The notes beneath the pieces are model-generated. The model was given only the letters and a program-made list of their open reading frames with translations, was not told the DNA's origin and ran no database searches. Made by a program: the position numbers and the translations under genes. From assembly GCF_003675385.1 (NCBI RefSeq), contig NZ_RCWZ01000005.1:434001-498000 (forward strand): a stretch of 64,000 bases of DNA. Direction: 5' to 3'. The DNA comes from Mucilaginibacter kameinonensis (GTDB taxonomy: Bacteria; Bacteroidota; Bacteroidia; Sphingobacteriales; Sphingobacteriaceae). This document shows, piece after piece, positions 19,625 to 27,803 of this stretch (position 1 is its first letter; every line of letters starts with the position of its first letter).

Positions 19625-21334
19625 TTATATATTCCCCTTCTTTAATTCATCAACAGCAAAATGAGCGGCACGGGCCGTCATAGCCATATAAGTTAACGAC
19701 GGATTTTGACAAGCCGACGAGGTCATGGCGGCACCATCCGTAACGAAAACGTTTTTGGCATCCCAAACCTGGTTATTGCCATTAAGCACTGAGCTTTTAG
19801 GATCACGGCCCATACGTGCTGTACCCATCTCGTGGATGCCATCGCCAACATGATGACCTCGGTCGTGCGTTTCAATGTTTTTCACACCGGCACTTTCCAG
19901 CATAGCTTTGGCTTCTTTAATGATATCAACCCGCATTTTCTTTTCGTTATCCTTTATCTCCGCGTCCATCGCTAATATTGGTAACCCCCATTTATCCTTA
20001 CGTGTTTTATCAAGGGTGATTTTATTTTCGTGATAAGGCAGCAACTCGCCAAAACCACCAATACCAATTGTCCATGGCCCTGGTTCTGTAAGCGCGTCCT
20101 TGTATTGGGCTCCAATATTGTATTCGGCAATTTCACGGTTCCAGCCCATACGGCTTGCCGCGCCCTGGTAACCGAAGCCACGAAGATAATCACGTTTATC
20201 ACCAAAGAGGTTGGCAAAACGGACTACATAAATACCATTTGCCCGGCGACCGTAATAATATTTATCCTCAAAGCCATCAACCAGTCCGCTTGCACCAAGG
20301 TTATAGTGATGATCCATAATGTTGTGACCAAGCTCGCCGCTACTGCTACCTAAGCCATCAGGCCAGATATCTGTAGCCGAATTCATCAATACCCAGGCAC
20401 TATTGAGGGCAGAGGCATTAACGAAAACTATTTTTGAATAATACTCATAGGTTTGATTGGTTTCCGCATCAAGCACCTCAACTCCTTTGGCCTTTTTCGT
20501 GTCTTTATCATATAGTATTTTAGTAACTATAGAATATGGCCTTACCGTTAAGTTCCCGGTAGCTAAAGCAGCAGGCAGTGTTGATGATTGCGTACTGAAA
20601 TATCCACCAAAAGGACAACCCTCCCAGCACCTGTTTCTGAACTGGCAAGCCGTACGGCCGGGAATGGCGGCTGTTAAATTAGCCGAACGACCGATGATCA
20701 TATGCCTGGTGCCGTTATAGTTCTTTTTGATGCGTGCAGCTACATCCTTTTCAACCACGTTCATATCCATCGGCGGTAAATAATGACCGTCGGGCAATTG
20801 TGGCAAGCCTTCTAAAGAGCCGCTGATGCCTGCAAACTTCTCTACATGATCATACCATGGGGCAAGATCTTTATAACGGATAGGCCAGTCAATAGCCCAG
20901 CCATCTTTAGCGTTAGCTTCAAAATCAAAATCACTCCAGCGGTAACTCTGCCTTCCCCACAAAATAGAACGGCCGCCAAGCTGGTATGAACGCCACCAGT
21001 TAAAAGGCTTGATCTCGGTATATGGAGCGGCCTGCTCGTCGGTCCAGTAATCCATGATAGGTTCAGTAGCGCCCCAACCACGGGAAATTACCGGGCGTTG
21101 TTTACGTTCGGCCTGGGTTGGCCTTCCGGCATGATGAAAGTCCCAGGGATCCTTACTGGCGGTTTTATAATCTTTGATGTGCTCAAAGTTGCGGCCGCGT
21201 TCAAGCATGATAGTTTTTAAACCGAGTTCGCTTAATTCTTTAGCTGCCCAGCCACCGCTGATACCCGAGCCTATTACAATGGCATCATAAGTATTGCCAG
21301 CTTTGGCCTTGCCGTTTATGTTACTTAATGGCAT
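19625..21334 (-). CDS. GMC-family FAD-dependent oxidoreductase with likely Fe-S motif
   Basis: The 569-aa enzyme has an N-terminal FAD-binding motif (AIVIGSGISGGWAA, residues about 18-31), the GMC C-terminal domain (HEMGTARMGRDPKSSVLN and NVFVTDGAAMTSSACQNP) and a Cys cluster C-X5-C-X3-C at about 229-239 (CQFRNRCWEGC). That spacing matches what I recall for the 3Fe-4S ligands in the alpha subunit of bacterial FAD glucose dehydrogenases, suggesting electrons leave to a cytochrome rather than oxygen. No signal peptide is seen, and no small partner subunit is next to it. Together with the ThuA-like gene it may make or use 3-keto-glycosides; this is inference. Confidence 0.9.
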   Translation of the reverse strand: MPLSNINGKAKAGNTYDAIVIGSGISGGWAAKELSELGLKTIMLERGRNFEHIKDYKTASKDPWDFHHAGRPTQAERKQRPVISRGWGATEPIMDYWTDEQAAPYTEIKPFNWWRSYQLGGRSILWGRQSYRWSDFDFEANAKDGWAIDWPIRYKDLAPWYDHVEKFAGISGSLEGLPQLPDGHYLPPMDMNVVEKDVAARIKKNYNGTRHMIIGRSANLTAAIPGRTACQFRNRCWEGCPFGGYFSTQSSTLPAALATGNLTVRPYSIVTKILYDKDTKKAKGVEVLDAETNQTYEYYSKIVFVNASALNSAWVLMNSATDIWPDGLGSSSGELGHNIMDHHYNLGASGLVDGFEDKYYYGRRANGIYVVRFANLFGDKRDYLRGFGYQGAASRMGWNREIAEYNIGAQYKDALTEPGPWTIGIGGFGELLPYHENKITLDKTRKDKWGLPILAMDAEIKDNEKKMRVDIIKEAKAMLESAGVKNIETHDRGHHVGDGIHEMGTARMGRDPKSSVLNGNNQVWDAKNVFVTDGAAMTSSACQNPSLTYMAMTARAAHFAVDELKKGNI

Positions 21335-21437
21335 AGTTTATAAATTGGTTTGAAATTGGATGAAACAAGTATATCAATTAAAATCAATTATTGCAATCGA
21401 TTGTGAAATTTATGAATCATGATTTTCAAGATTGATG

Positions 21438-21503
21438 GATTACCTTGATGGAGGTATCCAATTAAAGTATCATGAAATCCTCAAATCCTAAAAATCATGG
21501 TTC
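21438..21503. repeat. Dispersed AATCCT-type intergenic repeat
   Basis: AATCCTCAAATCCTAAAAAT begins the repeat at 21476, preceded by an inverted GGATTACCTTGA (21438). The same module flanks the gap after cysH (28503 and 28759) and a degenerate one lies near 18776. It overlaps the frame upstream of the MOSC gene, which supports that gene's later start. Confidence 0.65.
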
Positions 21504-21522
21504 TTTTATTTATTTTTACACC

Positions 21523-22368
21523 ATGCTCCAGGTAAGTGAACTATTTATCTACCCCATCAAATCCCTTGGCGGTATTTCTGTACAAAGCGCCGTAGTTACC
21601 ACACGTGGTTTACAGCATGACAGGCGCTGGATGCTGGTTAATGAACACGGCCTTTTTATAACCCAGCGAGAGTTTCCGCAAATGGCTTTATTAAAGGCGA
21701 GGGTTGAGCCCAATGGTATCGCCGTTGATCATCATTCAAAATCAACATTATTGATCCCCTTTGATTGTGAGCGAAAGCCATTACAGCAATTTGCCGTTTG
21801 GGACGATACATGCATGGGCCAGTATGTGAGCGATGAATTTGACCAATGGTTTAGCGACGCGTTGAATATGAAATGCCGCCTGGTTTATATGCCCGACGAC
21901 AGCGAGCGTGAAGTTGATCAACGCTATGCCAAACCAGGCATGATCACCTCATTTGCTGATGCTTATCCTTTTTTATTGATCGGCCAGTCGTCTTTGGATG
22001 ATCTTAATACCCGGATGGCACAGCCACTGCCCATGAACCGTTTCCGGCCCAATATCGTTTTTACCGGCGGTAATGCTTACAGCGAAGATTTGATGAACCA
22101 AATCAATATAGCCGGCATTACTTTTTACGGCGCCAAGCTTTGTGCCCGTTGTGTGCTCACTACCATAGATCAGCAAACTGCTGTAAAAGCGAAAGAGCCG
22201 CTTAAAACCCTGGCATCATATCGTATGAAAAACAACAAGATCATGTTCGGGCAAAACCTGGTACACGAAAACACCGGGACAATCGCCGTTGGCGATGAAC
22301 TTAAAGTATTGAGCATTCACCAGGATGAGCGCTTTATTATTCCTCAAAAACCAAGCTTAACTACATGA
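21523..22368 (+). CDS. MOSC-domain protein (molybdenum cofactor sulfurase C-terminal-like)
   Basis: The protein has an N-terminal beta-barrel domain (LQVSELFIYPIKSLGG) followed by a MOSC domain with conserved Cys in LCARCVLTTIDQQT (about residue 222) and RFRPNIVFTGG. MOSC proteins are thought to bind or move sulfur bound to molybdenum cofactor; a YcbX-like role in reducing N-hydroxylated compounds is also possible. The open frame reaches back to 21472, but those codons fall in an intergenic repeat, so ATG 21523 (281 aa) is chosen. It overlaps the next gene by four bases. Confidence 0.88.
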   Translation: MLQVSELFIYPIKSLGGISVQSAVVTTRGLQHDRRWMLVNEHGLFITQREFPQMALLKARVEPNGIAVDHHSKSTLLIPFDCERKPLQQFAVWDDTCMGQYVSDEFDQWFSDALNMKCRLVYMPDDSEREVDQRYAKPGMITSFADAYPFLLIGQSSLDDLNTRMAQPLPMNRFRPNIVFTGGNAYSEDLMNQINIAGITFYGAKLCARCVLTTIDQQTAVKAKEPLKTLASYRMKNNKIMFGQNLVHENTGTIAVGDELKVLSIHQDERFIIPQKPSLTT

Positions 22369-22640
22369 AGCCAACTATAACTATCGAATACTGCCCCAAA
22401 TGTAACTGGATGATGCGCGCGGCTTATATGGCGCAGGAACTGCTTACTACTTTTACCGATGATTTAAACGGCGTTACCCTCAAGCCAAGTGAAGTGAGCG
22501 GGCGATACACCATAAGCGTTGATGAAGAAACCTTGTTTGACCGCAAGCGGGACGGCCATTTTCCTGAAATTAAAGAGCTAAAAAAAGCTGTTCGCGACAA
22601 GGTAAATCCTGAGAAAAGCCTCGGTCATTCAGATCGTTAG
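22365..22640 (+). CDS. Rdx-family (SelT/SelW/SelH-like) thioredoxin-fold protein
   Basis: The 91-aa protein begins with the family's redox motif: beta strand, then CPKCNWMMRA (a CxxC at residues about 10-13) and EVSGRYTISVD. These small proteins have a thioredoxin-like fold; function is unclear but probably thiol redox. It starts inside the stop of the MOSC gene (ATGA), so translation is coupled. The pair may share a sulfur or molybdenum cofactor task. Confidence 0.85.
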   Translation: MKPTITIEYCPKCNWMMRAAYMAQELLTTFTDDLNGVTLKPSEVSGRYTISVDEETLFDRKRDGHFPEIKELKKAVRDKVNPEKSLGHSDR

Positions 22641-22698
22641 CAATTGCGATTTTAATAAAATAAAGTCTGTATAAAATATCCTTTCTATATAATCTATA

Positions 22699-22747
22699 AT
22701 ATTACTCGAAAAAATAGTTAATTTAGTAATATCTTTATTTAACTTTG
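22699..22747 (+). promoter_or_regulatory. Rrf2-gene promoter with candidate operator
   Basis: TAACTTTG (22740-22747) matches the -7 consensus TAnnTTTG and is 18 bases before the Rrf2 start codon. Upstream, ATATTACT (22699-22706) and AGTAATAT (22725-22732) form a perfect 8-bp inverted repeat, with the second half between the expected -33 and -7 boxes. That position fits autorepression. Confidence 0.5.
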
Positions 22748-22765
22748 TAAGTTTTATTATAGAAA

Positions 22766-23200
22766 ATGCTTTCGAAAAAAACTAAGTATGCTATAAAAGC
22801 ATTGGTTGTGCTGGGCAAAAACATGGATCAGCCACCTATGCAAATATCAAAAATCGCCGAGCTTGAGCGAATTCCGAAAAAATTCCTTGAGCAAATCCTG
22901 CTCGATCTGCGTAACGCGGGTTTCTTATACAGTAAAAAAGGTGCTGGTGGCGGCTACAGCCTCAACCGGGATCCGAAAGAAATTTTCCTGGTAAGTATCA
23001 TGCGTATCACTGATGGCCCTATCGCCATGGTGCCTTGCGCAAGCTTAAATTTTTACCACAAATGTGATGAGTGCCACCAGGAAAGCACTTGCGGCATAAG
23101 GGATGTGTTTGTTGATGTAAGAGATGCCACACTTAAAATATTAAGCGAAACCAGTATCGCTGATATTATCAAACGCGAAACTACCCTCATCAGCGTTTAA
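22766..23200 (+). CDS. Rrf2-family transcriptional regulator
   Basis: The 144-aa protein has the Rrf2 winged helix from residue 1 (MLSKKTKYAIKALVVLG, then ISKIAELERIPKKFLEQIL and GAGGGYSLNRDP). The C-terminal third has four cysteines (PCASLNFYHKCDECHQESTC, about residues 89-108), close to where IscR and NsrR bind Fe-S clusters, so a cluster or thiol sensor is plausible. It lies directly upstream of the sulfite reductase operon and probably controls it, like the cysteine regulators CymR/CysR in other phyla. A weak terminator follows. Confidence 0.92.
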   Translation: MLSKKTKYAIKALVVLGKNMDQPPMQISKIAELERIPKKFLEQILLDLRNAGFLYSKKGAGGGYSLNRDPKEIFLVSIMRITDGPIAMVPCASLNFYHKCDECHQESTCGIRDVFVDVRDATLKILSETSIADIIKRETTLISV

Positions 23201-23215
23201 ATTTCAAAATTTCAT

Positions 23216-23241
23216 AAAACTGTCATAACGCAGTTTTTTTT
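23216..23241 (+). terminator. Probable terminator after the Rrf2 gene
   Basis: AAAACTG pairs with CAGTTTT around an 8-base loop, followed by a run of T's. The stem is short, so termination may be partial. Confidence 0.6.
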
Positions 23242-23273
23242 AATTAAATGCTACCTTTTCCGTATACTATATA

Positions 23274-23281
23274 TATATTTG
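23274..23281 (+). promoter_or_regulatory. Candidate -7 box of the sulfite reductase operon
   Basis: TATATTTG fits TAnnTTTG and ends four bases before the leader-peptide ATG, so the mRNA would begin at or next to that ATG. No convincing -33 box was found, which may mean an activator is needed. Confidence 0.45.
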
Positions 23282-23285
23282 GGAA

Positions 23286-23366
23286 ATGAATCGTGAGAGC
23301 ATTATTACTACAACCTTTAACCAACAGAACTGTTGCTACATGTGCAACGGTAAAGCGAGGCTGTAA
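23286..23366 (+). CDS. Cysteine-rich leader peptide of the sulfite reductase operon
   Basis: A 26-codon frame (ATG 23286, TAA 23364) starts MNRESIITTT and contains Asn-Cys-Cys-Tyr-Met-Cys at residues 15-20, then ends NGKARL. Three Cys codons (23331-23336 and 23343-23345) in six is far above the usual Cys frequency. The frame begins at the predicted transcript start and ends upstream of an intrinsic terminator that precedes the first structural gene. That is the layout of classic amino-acid attenuation. It is too short for gene finders. I know of polycysteine leader peptides upstream of sulfur genes in mycobacteria, but do not recall one described in Bacteroidota. Confidence 0.75.
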   Translation: MNRESIITTTFNQQNCCYMCNGKARL

Positions 23367-23421
23367 ACGTAATATTTAACCATATTTGCCTCTTTCGCCA
23401 CAGCTAAAGAGGCTTTTTTAT
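23330..23421 (+). promoter_or_regulatory. Candidate cysteine-responsive transcription attenuator
   Basis: Three structures can be drawn. A hairpin over the Cys codons pairs 23330-23336 with 23344-23350. A terminator pairs GCCTCTTT (23388-23395) with AAAGAGGC (23406-23413) followed by six T's, ending 22 bases before the ATG of the reductase. An antiterminator pairs AAA-GAGGC (23352-23361, 2-base bulge) with the same GCCTCTTT arm. A ribosome finishing at the TAA would cover 23352-23361 and let the terminator form; one stalled at the first Cys codons would leave it free. So low Cys-tRNA should increase transcription. The pairing is seen; the behaviour is inferred. Confidence 0.7.
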
Positions 23422-23441
23422 AAAAGATTAATACATAAAAT

Positions 23442-25532
23442 ATGCAGAGCTTCAGAACGGAACTGGAGAACCCGATTATTGAGAAGGATATTATAGATCT
23501 TGAAAAAAAGATCCGTGCTTTTCGTGAAGGTAAAATTCACGATGAAAAGTTCAGGAGCTTACGTTTAGCGCGCGGTGTATATGGCCAGCGTCAGCCCGGG
23601 GTACAAATGGTACGCATTAAACTTCCATTTGGTAAAGTTAGCTTTAAGCAATTACTGAAAATAGCCGAGATTTCTGATGAGTTTGGAAGCAGCAACCTGC
23701 ACCTGACTACCCGTCAGGATATCCAGATCCATTATGTAAGTCTTGACCGTACGCCGCAACTTTGGGCTAAACTCGAACAAGACGATATTACACTGCGTGA
23801 AGCCTGCGGTAATACCGTGCGTAATGTTACCGCCTCTCCTGCTGCCGGTATTGATCCGAAAGAGCCTTTTGACGTTTCTCCATACGCTTACGCTACATTT
23901 GATTATTTTCTGCGTAACCCGATATGCCAGGAAATGGGTCGTAAATTCAAGATCTCTTTTTCATCAAGCGACGAGGATACTGCTTTTTCTTACATTCATG
24001 ATATTGGTGCTATACCTAAAATAAACGCTAATGGTGAGCGTGGTTTTAAAATCCTGCTTGGTGGTGGCTTGGGCGCGCAACCTTTACTGGCAAATATTGT
24101 AGAAGAATTTTTACCCGAAGATCAGCTGATCCCTTATATCGAATCGGTAATCCGCGTTTTTGACCGTTACGGCGAACGCAACAACCGTAACAAGGCCCGC
24201 ATGAAATACCTTATCCAAAAATTAGGCTTGGATGAAGTATTGCGTTTAACCAAAATTGAACGTACGGCCAACAAGGTAAAATCATATCCTATTAACCGCG
24301 ACGCGGTTGATGCCCCGGCTTTACCGCCAACCGATAGCTACCCTGAAGTAGCTATCAGCAACCCGCTCCGTTACGAGCAATGGCTGGCAACCAACGTTTT
24401 TGAACAAAAGCAAGAAGGCTTTTACGGCGTATATATAAAAGTACCCGTAGGCGATATCTCTTCTGATACTGCACGTGCACTGGTTAAAACTTTAGAGCCG
24501 TTGGTTGGCAACGAGATCCGTATTACCCAAAATCAAGGCTTGCTATTAAAATACGTTCAAAAAGAAGCTTTGCCTGCGCTTTACGAAGGCTTGGCTAAGC
24601 TTGAACTGGCAGCACCGGGCTTTGATAGTTTGGCTGATGTTACTACTTGCCCGGGTACAGATACCTGTAACCTTGGTATCTCGAATAGCATGACCATGGC
24701 TCGTGTATTGGAAGACTTGATCTATACCGAGTACGAAGATTTTATTTATAACCGCGAAATCAAGATCAAAATAAGCGGCTGTATGAACTCATGCGGTCAG
24801 CATGGTTTGGCGCATATTGGTTTCCACGGCAGCTCACTGAAAGCGGGTACCAAAGTATTGCCATCTGTACAGGTGATGTTAGGCGGTGGTACAGTTGGCG
24901 ACGGCGTTGGCCGTGCTGCAGAAAGGGTTATCAAAGTACCTACCAAACGTGCCACTGACGTATTGAGGTATTTATTAAATGACTACAAAGAGTTTTCGCC
25001 AGAGGGTGAAACTTACCACGAATATTACGACAGGCAGGGTAAAGATTATTTTTACCGCTTGTTGAAACCACTTGCAGATCTGACCACCCTTACCGACGAC
25101 GAATATATAGACTGGGGCCACCAGGAAACATTTGTTACCGCCATAGGTGTAGGTGAGTGTGCCGGTGTTATCATAGATCTGGTAGCCACCCTATTGTTTG
25201 AATCAGAAGAAAAACTGGGTTGGGCTAATGACGCTTATGCTGACGGCCGCTGGGCTGATGCTATCTACCATGCTTATAACGTATTTGTAAGTTCGGCAAA
25301 AGCTTTGTTGCTTGATAAAGGCGTTAACAGCAGTACTCAAGCCGGTGTTATCCGTGAGTTTGATGCTCAATACGTTGAAAAAGGTGAATTTGAGTTGGAT
25401 GGTACTTTTAACGACCTGGTGTTGCAGATCAATCAAAACGAACCTTCACAAGAGTTTGCGACAGCCTATATAGCCCAGGCAACCGAATTTTTAAGCAGAA
25501 GCAAGGATAAGAGAGAGGCGCTTGTACAATAA
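23442..25532 (+). CDS. Siroheme-dependent sulfite (or nitrite) reductase with C-terminal HEPN-like domain
   Basis: The 696-aa protein has two ferredoxin-like half domains and the 4Fe-4S/siroheme ligand set TCPGTDTCNLG (C-X5-C, about residues 403-409) and ISGCMNSCGQH (C-X3-C, about 447-451). It reduces sulfite to sulfide, six electrons, probably from ferredoxin. The operon (APS reductase, siroheme synthesis) favours sulfite over nitrite. After about residue 560 there is an all-helical tail of roughly 130 aa (YADGRWADAIYHAYNVFVSS, then QAGVIREFDAQYV) that resembles a HEPN domain; no Rx4-6H nuclease motif is evident. Its stop codon overlaps the next start by one base. Confidence 0.92.
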   Translation: MQSFRTELENPIIEKDIIDLEKKIRAFREGKIHDEKFRSLRLARGVYGQRQPGVQMVRIKLPFGKVSFKQLLKIAEISDEFGSSNLHLTTRQDIQIHYVSLDRTPQLWAKLEQDDITLREACGNTVRNVTASPAAGIDPKEPFDVSPYAYATFDYFLRNPICQEMGRKFKISFSSSDEDTAFSYIHDIGAIPKINANGERGFKILLGGGLGAQPLLANIVEEFLPEDQLIPYIESVIRVFDRYGERNNRNKARMKYLIQKLGLDEVLRLTKIERTANKVKSYPINRDAVDAPALPPTDSYPEVAISNPLRYEQWLATNVFEQKQEGFYGVYIKVPVGDISSDTARALVKTLEPLVGNEIRITQNQGLLLKYVQKEALPALYEGLAKLELAAPGFDSLADVTTCPGTDTCNLGISNSMTMARVLEDLIYTEYEDFIYNREIKIKISGCMNSCGQHGLAHIGFHGSSLKAGTKVLPSVQVMLGGGTVGDGVGRAAERVIKVPTKRATDVLRYLLNDYKEFSPEGETYHEYYDRQGKDYFYRLLKPLADLTTLTDDEYIDWGHQETFVTAIGVGECAGVIIDLVATLLFESEEKLGWANDAYADGRWADAIYHAYNVFVSSAKALLLDKGVNSSTQAGVIREFDAQYVEKGEFELDGTFNDLVLQINQNEPSQEFATAYIAQATEFLSRSKDKREALVQ

Positions 25533-26317
25533 TGACCGATACTAATAAAACTATAAAAGAACCGCGCATTACACTTGTGGGCGCTGGCCCCGGTGATGCC
25601 GATCTGATAACACTTAAAGCCATTAAAGCTTTAAAAACAGCAGATGTTGTTTTGTATGATGCTTTGGTTAACGAAGAGTTATTGGAATACGCTCCCGAAA
25701 GCTCAACTAAAGTTTATGTAGGTAAACGTTCCGGCGATCATACCTTTTCGCAGGAAGCCATTAATAACTTGATGGTTGATTATGCTAAAAACTACGGACA
25801 CGTGGTTAGATTAAAAGGTGGCGATCCCTTTGTATTTGGTCGCGGGTATGAGGAGCTGCTCATTGCAGCTGAGCATGGAATATCTGCGTCGGTTATTCCG
25901 GGCATTTCAAGTTCTATAGCCGTGCCCGAATTACAGCAAATCCCTGTTACACATCGTGGCCTGAGCGAAAGCTTCTGGGTAGTTACAGGTACCACTGCAA
26001 ATGGTAAAATCTCGAACGATCTTATAGATGCTTCACGTTCAAATGCTACCGTTGTAGTTTTGATGGGGATCCATAAACTGGCCGAGATTACTGAAATATT
26101 TAAGTTACAAGGCAAGAACAAACTGCCGGTTGCCGTTATTCAAAACGGATCAACAGCAGAAGAAAAAATAGCTGTTGCTACAGTTGATACCATTGTTAAT
26201 GCCGTTGAAGAAAATAAGATATCCTCACCTGCACTTATTGTATTTGGCGAGGTTGTATCGCTTCATCCAAAATTCCAATTGATAAAAGAGGTTTATGACG
26301 TTGTTGCCAGGGGATAA
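25532..26317 (+). CDS. cobA: Uroporphyrinogen-III C-methyltransferase
   Basis: The 261-aa protein has the family motifs: VGAGPGDADLITLKAIKAL at the N-terminus, VVRLKGGDPFVFGRG (about 90-104), VIPGISSS and PVTHRG. It methylates uroporphyrinogen III twice with SAM to give precorrin-2, the first committed step to siroheme, the cofactor of the reductase encoded just upstream. The TAATG overlap with that gene and a 23-base overlap with the next show tight translational coupling. Confidence 0.95.
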   Translation: MTDTNKTIKEPRITLVGAGPGDADLITLKAIKALKTADVVLYDALVNEELLEYAPESSTKVYVGKRSGDHTFSQEAINNLMVDYAKNYGHVVRLKGGDPFVFGRGYEELLIAAEHGISASVIPGISSSIAVPELQQIPVTHRGLSESFWVVTGTTANGKISNDLIDASRSNATVVVLMGIHKLAEITEIFKLQGKNKLPVAVIQNGSTAEEKIAVATVDTIVNAVEENKISSPALIVFGEVVSLHPKFQLIKEVYDVVARG

Positions 26318-27803
26318 AAGTTTTACCAACATTCAGGACGAAAAACAGGAAGGCAATCAGCTTTTTCCTGTTTTTTTGAAACTGAATGACCTGCATACCG
26401 TGCTTATCGGTGGCGGTAATGTTGGTTTGGAAAAACTTACCGCGGTACTCAACAACAGTAATCAGGCTCGCGTAACTATTATCTCGCGTGAGTTTTTACC
26501 CGAGATCCACAATCTTGCATCTCAATATACAGGCATTCGTGTTATTCAAAAATCATTTACGGATGATGACCTGAATGATGCCGACATTGTTATTGCCGCA
26601 ACTAACGACAGCGAGCTTAATAACTATATCCGCACTGCCGCTCACGACAGGAAACTGCTGATCAATGTAGCCGACAAACCTGCATTATGCGATTTTTACT
26701 TAGGATCTATAGTGCAAAAAGGCGACTTGAAACTGGCTATATCTACCAACGGAAAATCACCTACTGTGGCAAAACGACTAAAAGAAGTATTAAATGAAAG
26801 CCTGCCTGCTGAGCTTGATATCACTTTGCAGCAAATGAGCGAACTAAGAAATACCCTTGAAGGTGATTTTGCCGACAAGGTAAAAAAACTAAACAGCGTA
26901 ACATCTGTACTGGTTGAGCCAAAAGCCCCCAACCGGAAAAATTTCATCTGGCTGATCTGGTCTACTATTATTTTATCGTTGGCCATTGGCATAACCGCGC
27001 TTTATCTTAAAGAGCCCAACTTTAAAAACTTTGTAACCGGTATTGATCCTATCTTTTATTACTTTTTAGGGGCCGGTTTTGTATTTGCTATGATTGACGG
27101 CGCCATAGGCATGTCGTACGGTGTAACGTCAACCACGTTTTCGTTAACTATGGGGATACCGCCGGCTTCGGCCAGTATGGGGGTACACCTTTCAGAAATT
27201 ATGAGCTGCGGCATAGCCGGCTGGATGCATTACCGCATGGGTAATATCAACTGGAAGTTATTTAAACTATTGGTTGTTCCCGGTATCATAGGCGCTGTTA
27301 CAGGTGCCTATCTCCTATCCTCGCTTGAACATTACGCAATGTATACTAAACCTATTGTATCAATCTATACATTGATATTAGGTATAGTGATATTCAGGAA
27401 AGCGTTCAATACACAAAAGAAAAAATCTGCTGATAAAGTAAAACGCATTTCACTGCTTGGTTTGGGCGGTGGTTTTATTGATGCTGTTGGTGGCGGCGGC
27501 TGGGGATCAATCGTGTTATCTACACTGATCGCAGGCGGCCGTAGTCCCCGGTTTTCATTAGGTACTGTTAAACTTTCTCGCTTTTTTGTGGCCATAATGG
27601 GATCAATAACCTTTATTGCCATGGTAAGCAGCGATCATTGGCAGGCTGTAGCTGGTCTTATTTTAGGTAGCGCCCTTGCTTCACCAATCGCCGCCAAGAT
27701 TTCCAACAAAATTTCAGCAAAAACCATTATGGTTGCCGTATCAGTTATCGTTATCCTGATCAGCGTCCGTTCTATTCTTAAATTCTTTGTTAAGATACCA
27801 TGA
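26295..27803 (+). CDS. Fusion of siroheme synthase dehydrogenase/ferrochelatase domain with TSUP (TauE/SafE) permease
   Basis: Residues about 20-215 match the Met8/CysG N-terminal type: HTVLIGGGNVGLEKL (NAD-binding), VIAATNDSELN and NGKSPTVAKRLKE. This part oxidises precorrin-2 and may insert iron to make siroheme. From about 220 to 502 the protein has around eight membrane segments and TSUP repeats (GAGFVFAMIDGAIGMSYG and GLGGGFIDAVGGGGWGSI), the family of sulfite, sulfonate and sulfate carriers. So siroheme synthesis and sulfur-anion transport are on one polypeptide. The 4-base ATGA overlap with cysH continues the operon. The start at 26295 overlaps cobA; a shorter start is not evident. Confidence 0.93.
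   Translation: MTLLPGDKSFTNIQDEKQEGNQLFPVFLKLNDLHTVLIGGGNVGLEKLTAVLNNSNQARVTIISREFLPEIHNLASQYTGIRVIQKSFTDDDLNDADIVIAATNDSELNNYIRTAAHDRKLLINVADKPALCDFYLGSIVQKGDLKLAISTNGKSPTVAKRLKEVLNESLPAELDITLQQMSELRNTLEGDFADKVKKLNSVTSVLVEPKAPNRKNFIWLIWSTIILSLAIGITALYLKEPNFKNFVTGIDPIFYYFLGAGFVFAMIDGAIGMSYGVTSTTFSLTMGIPPASASMGVHLSEIMSCGIAGWMHYRMGNINWKLFKLLVVPGIIGAVTGAYLLSSLEHYAMYTKPIVSIYTLILGIVIFRKAFNTQKKKSADKVKRISLLGLGGGFIDAVGGGGWGSIVLSTLIAGGRSPRFSLGTVKLSRFFVAIMGSITFIAMVSSDHWQAVAGLILGSALASPIAAKISNKISAKTIMVAVSVIVILISVRSILKFFVKIP

Noticed and set aside
23286..23441. SAM-type riboswitch before the sulfite reductase
   Set aside because: No SAM-I or SAM-II core sequence or four-way junction could be drawn, while a Cys-rich frame with terminator and antiterminator explains the region better.
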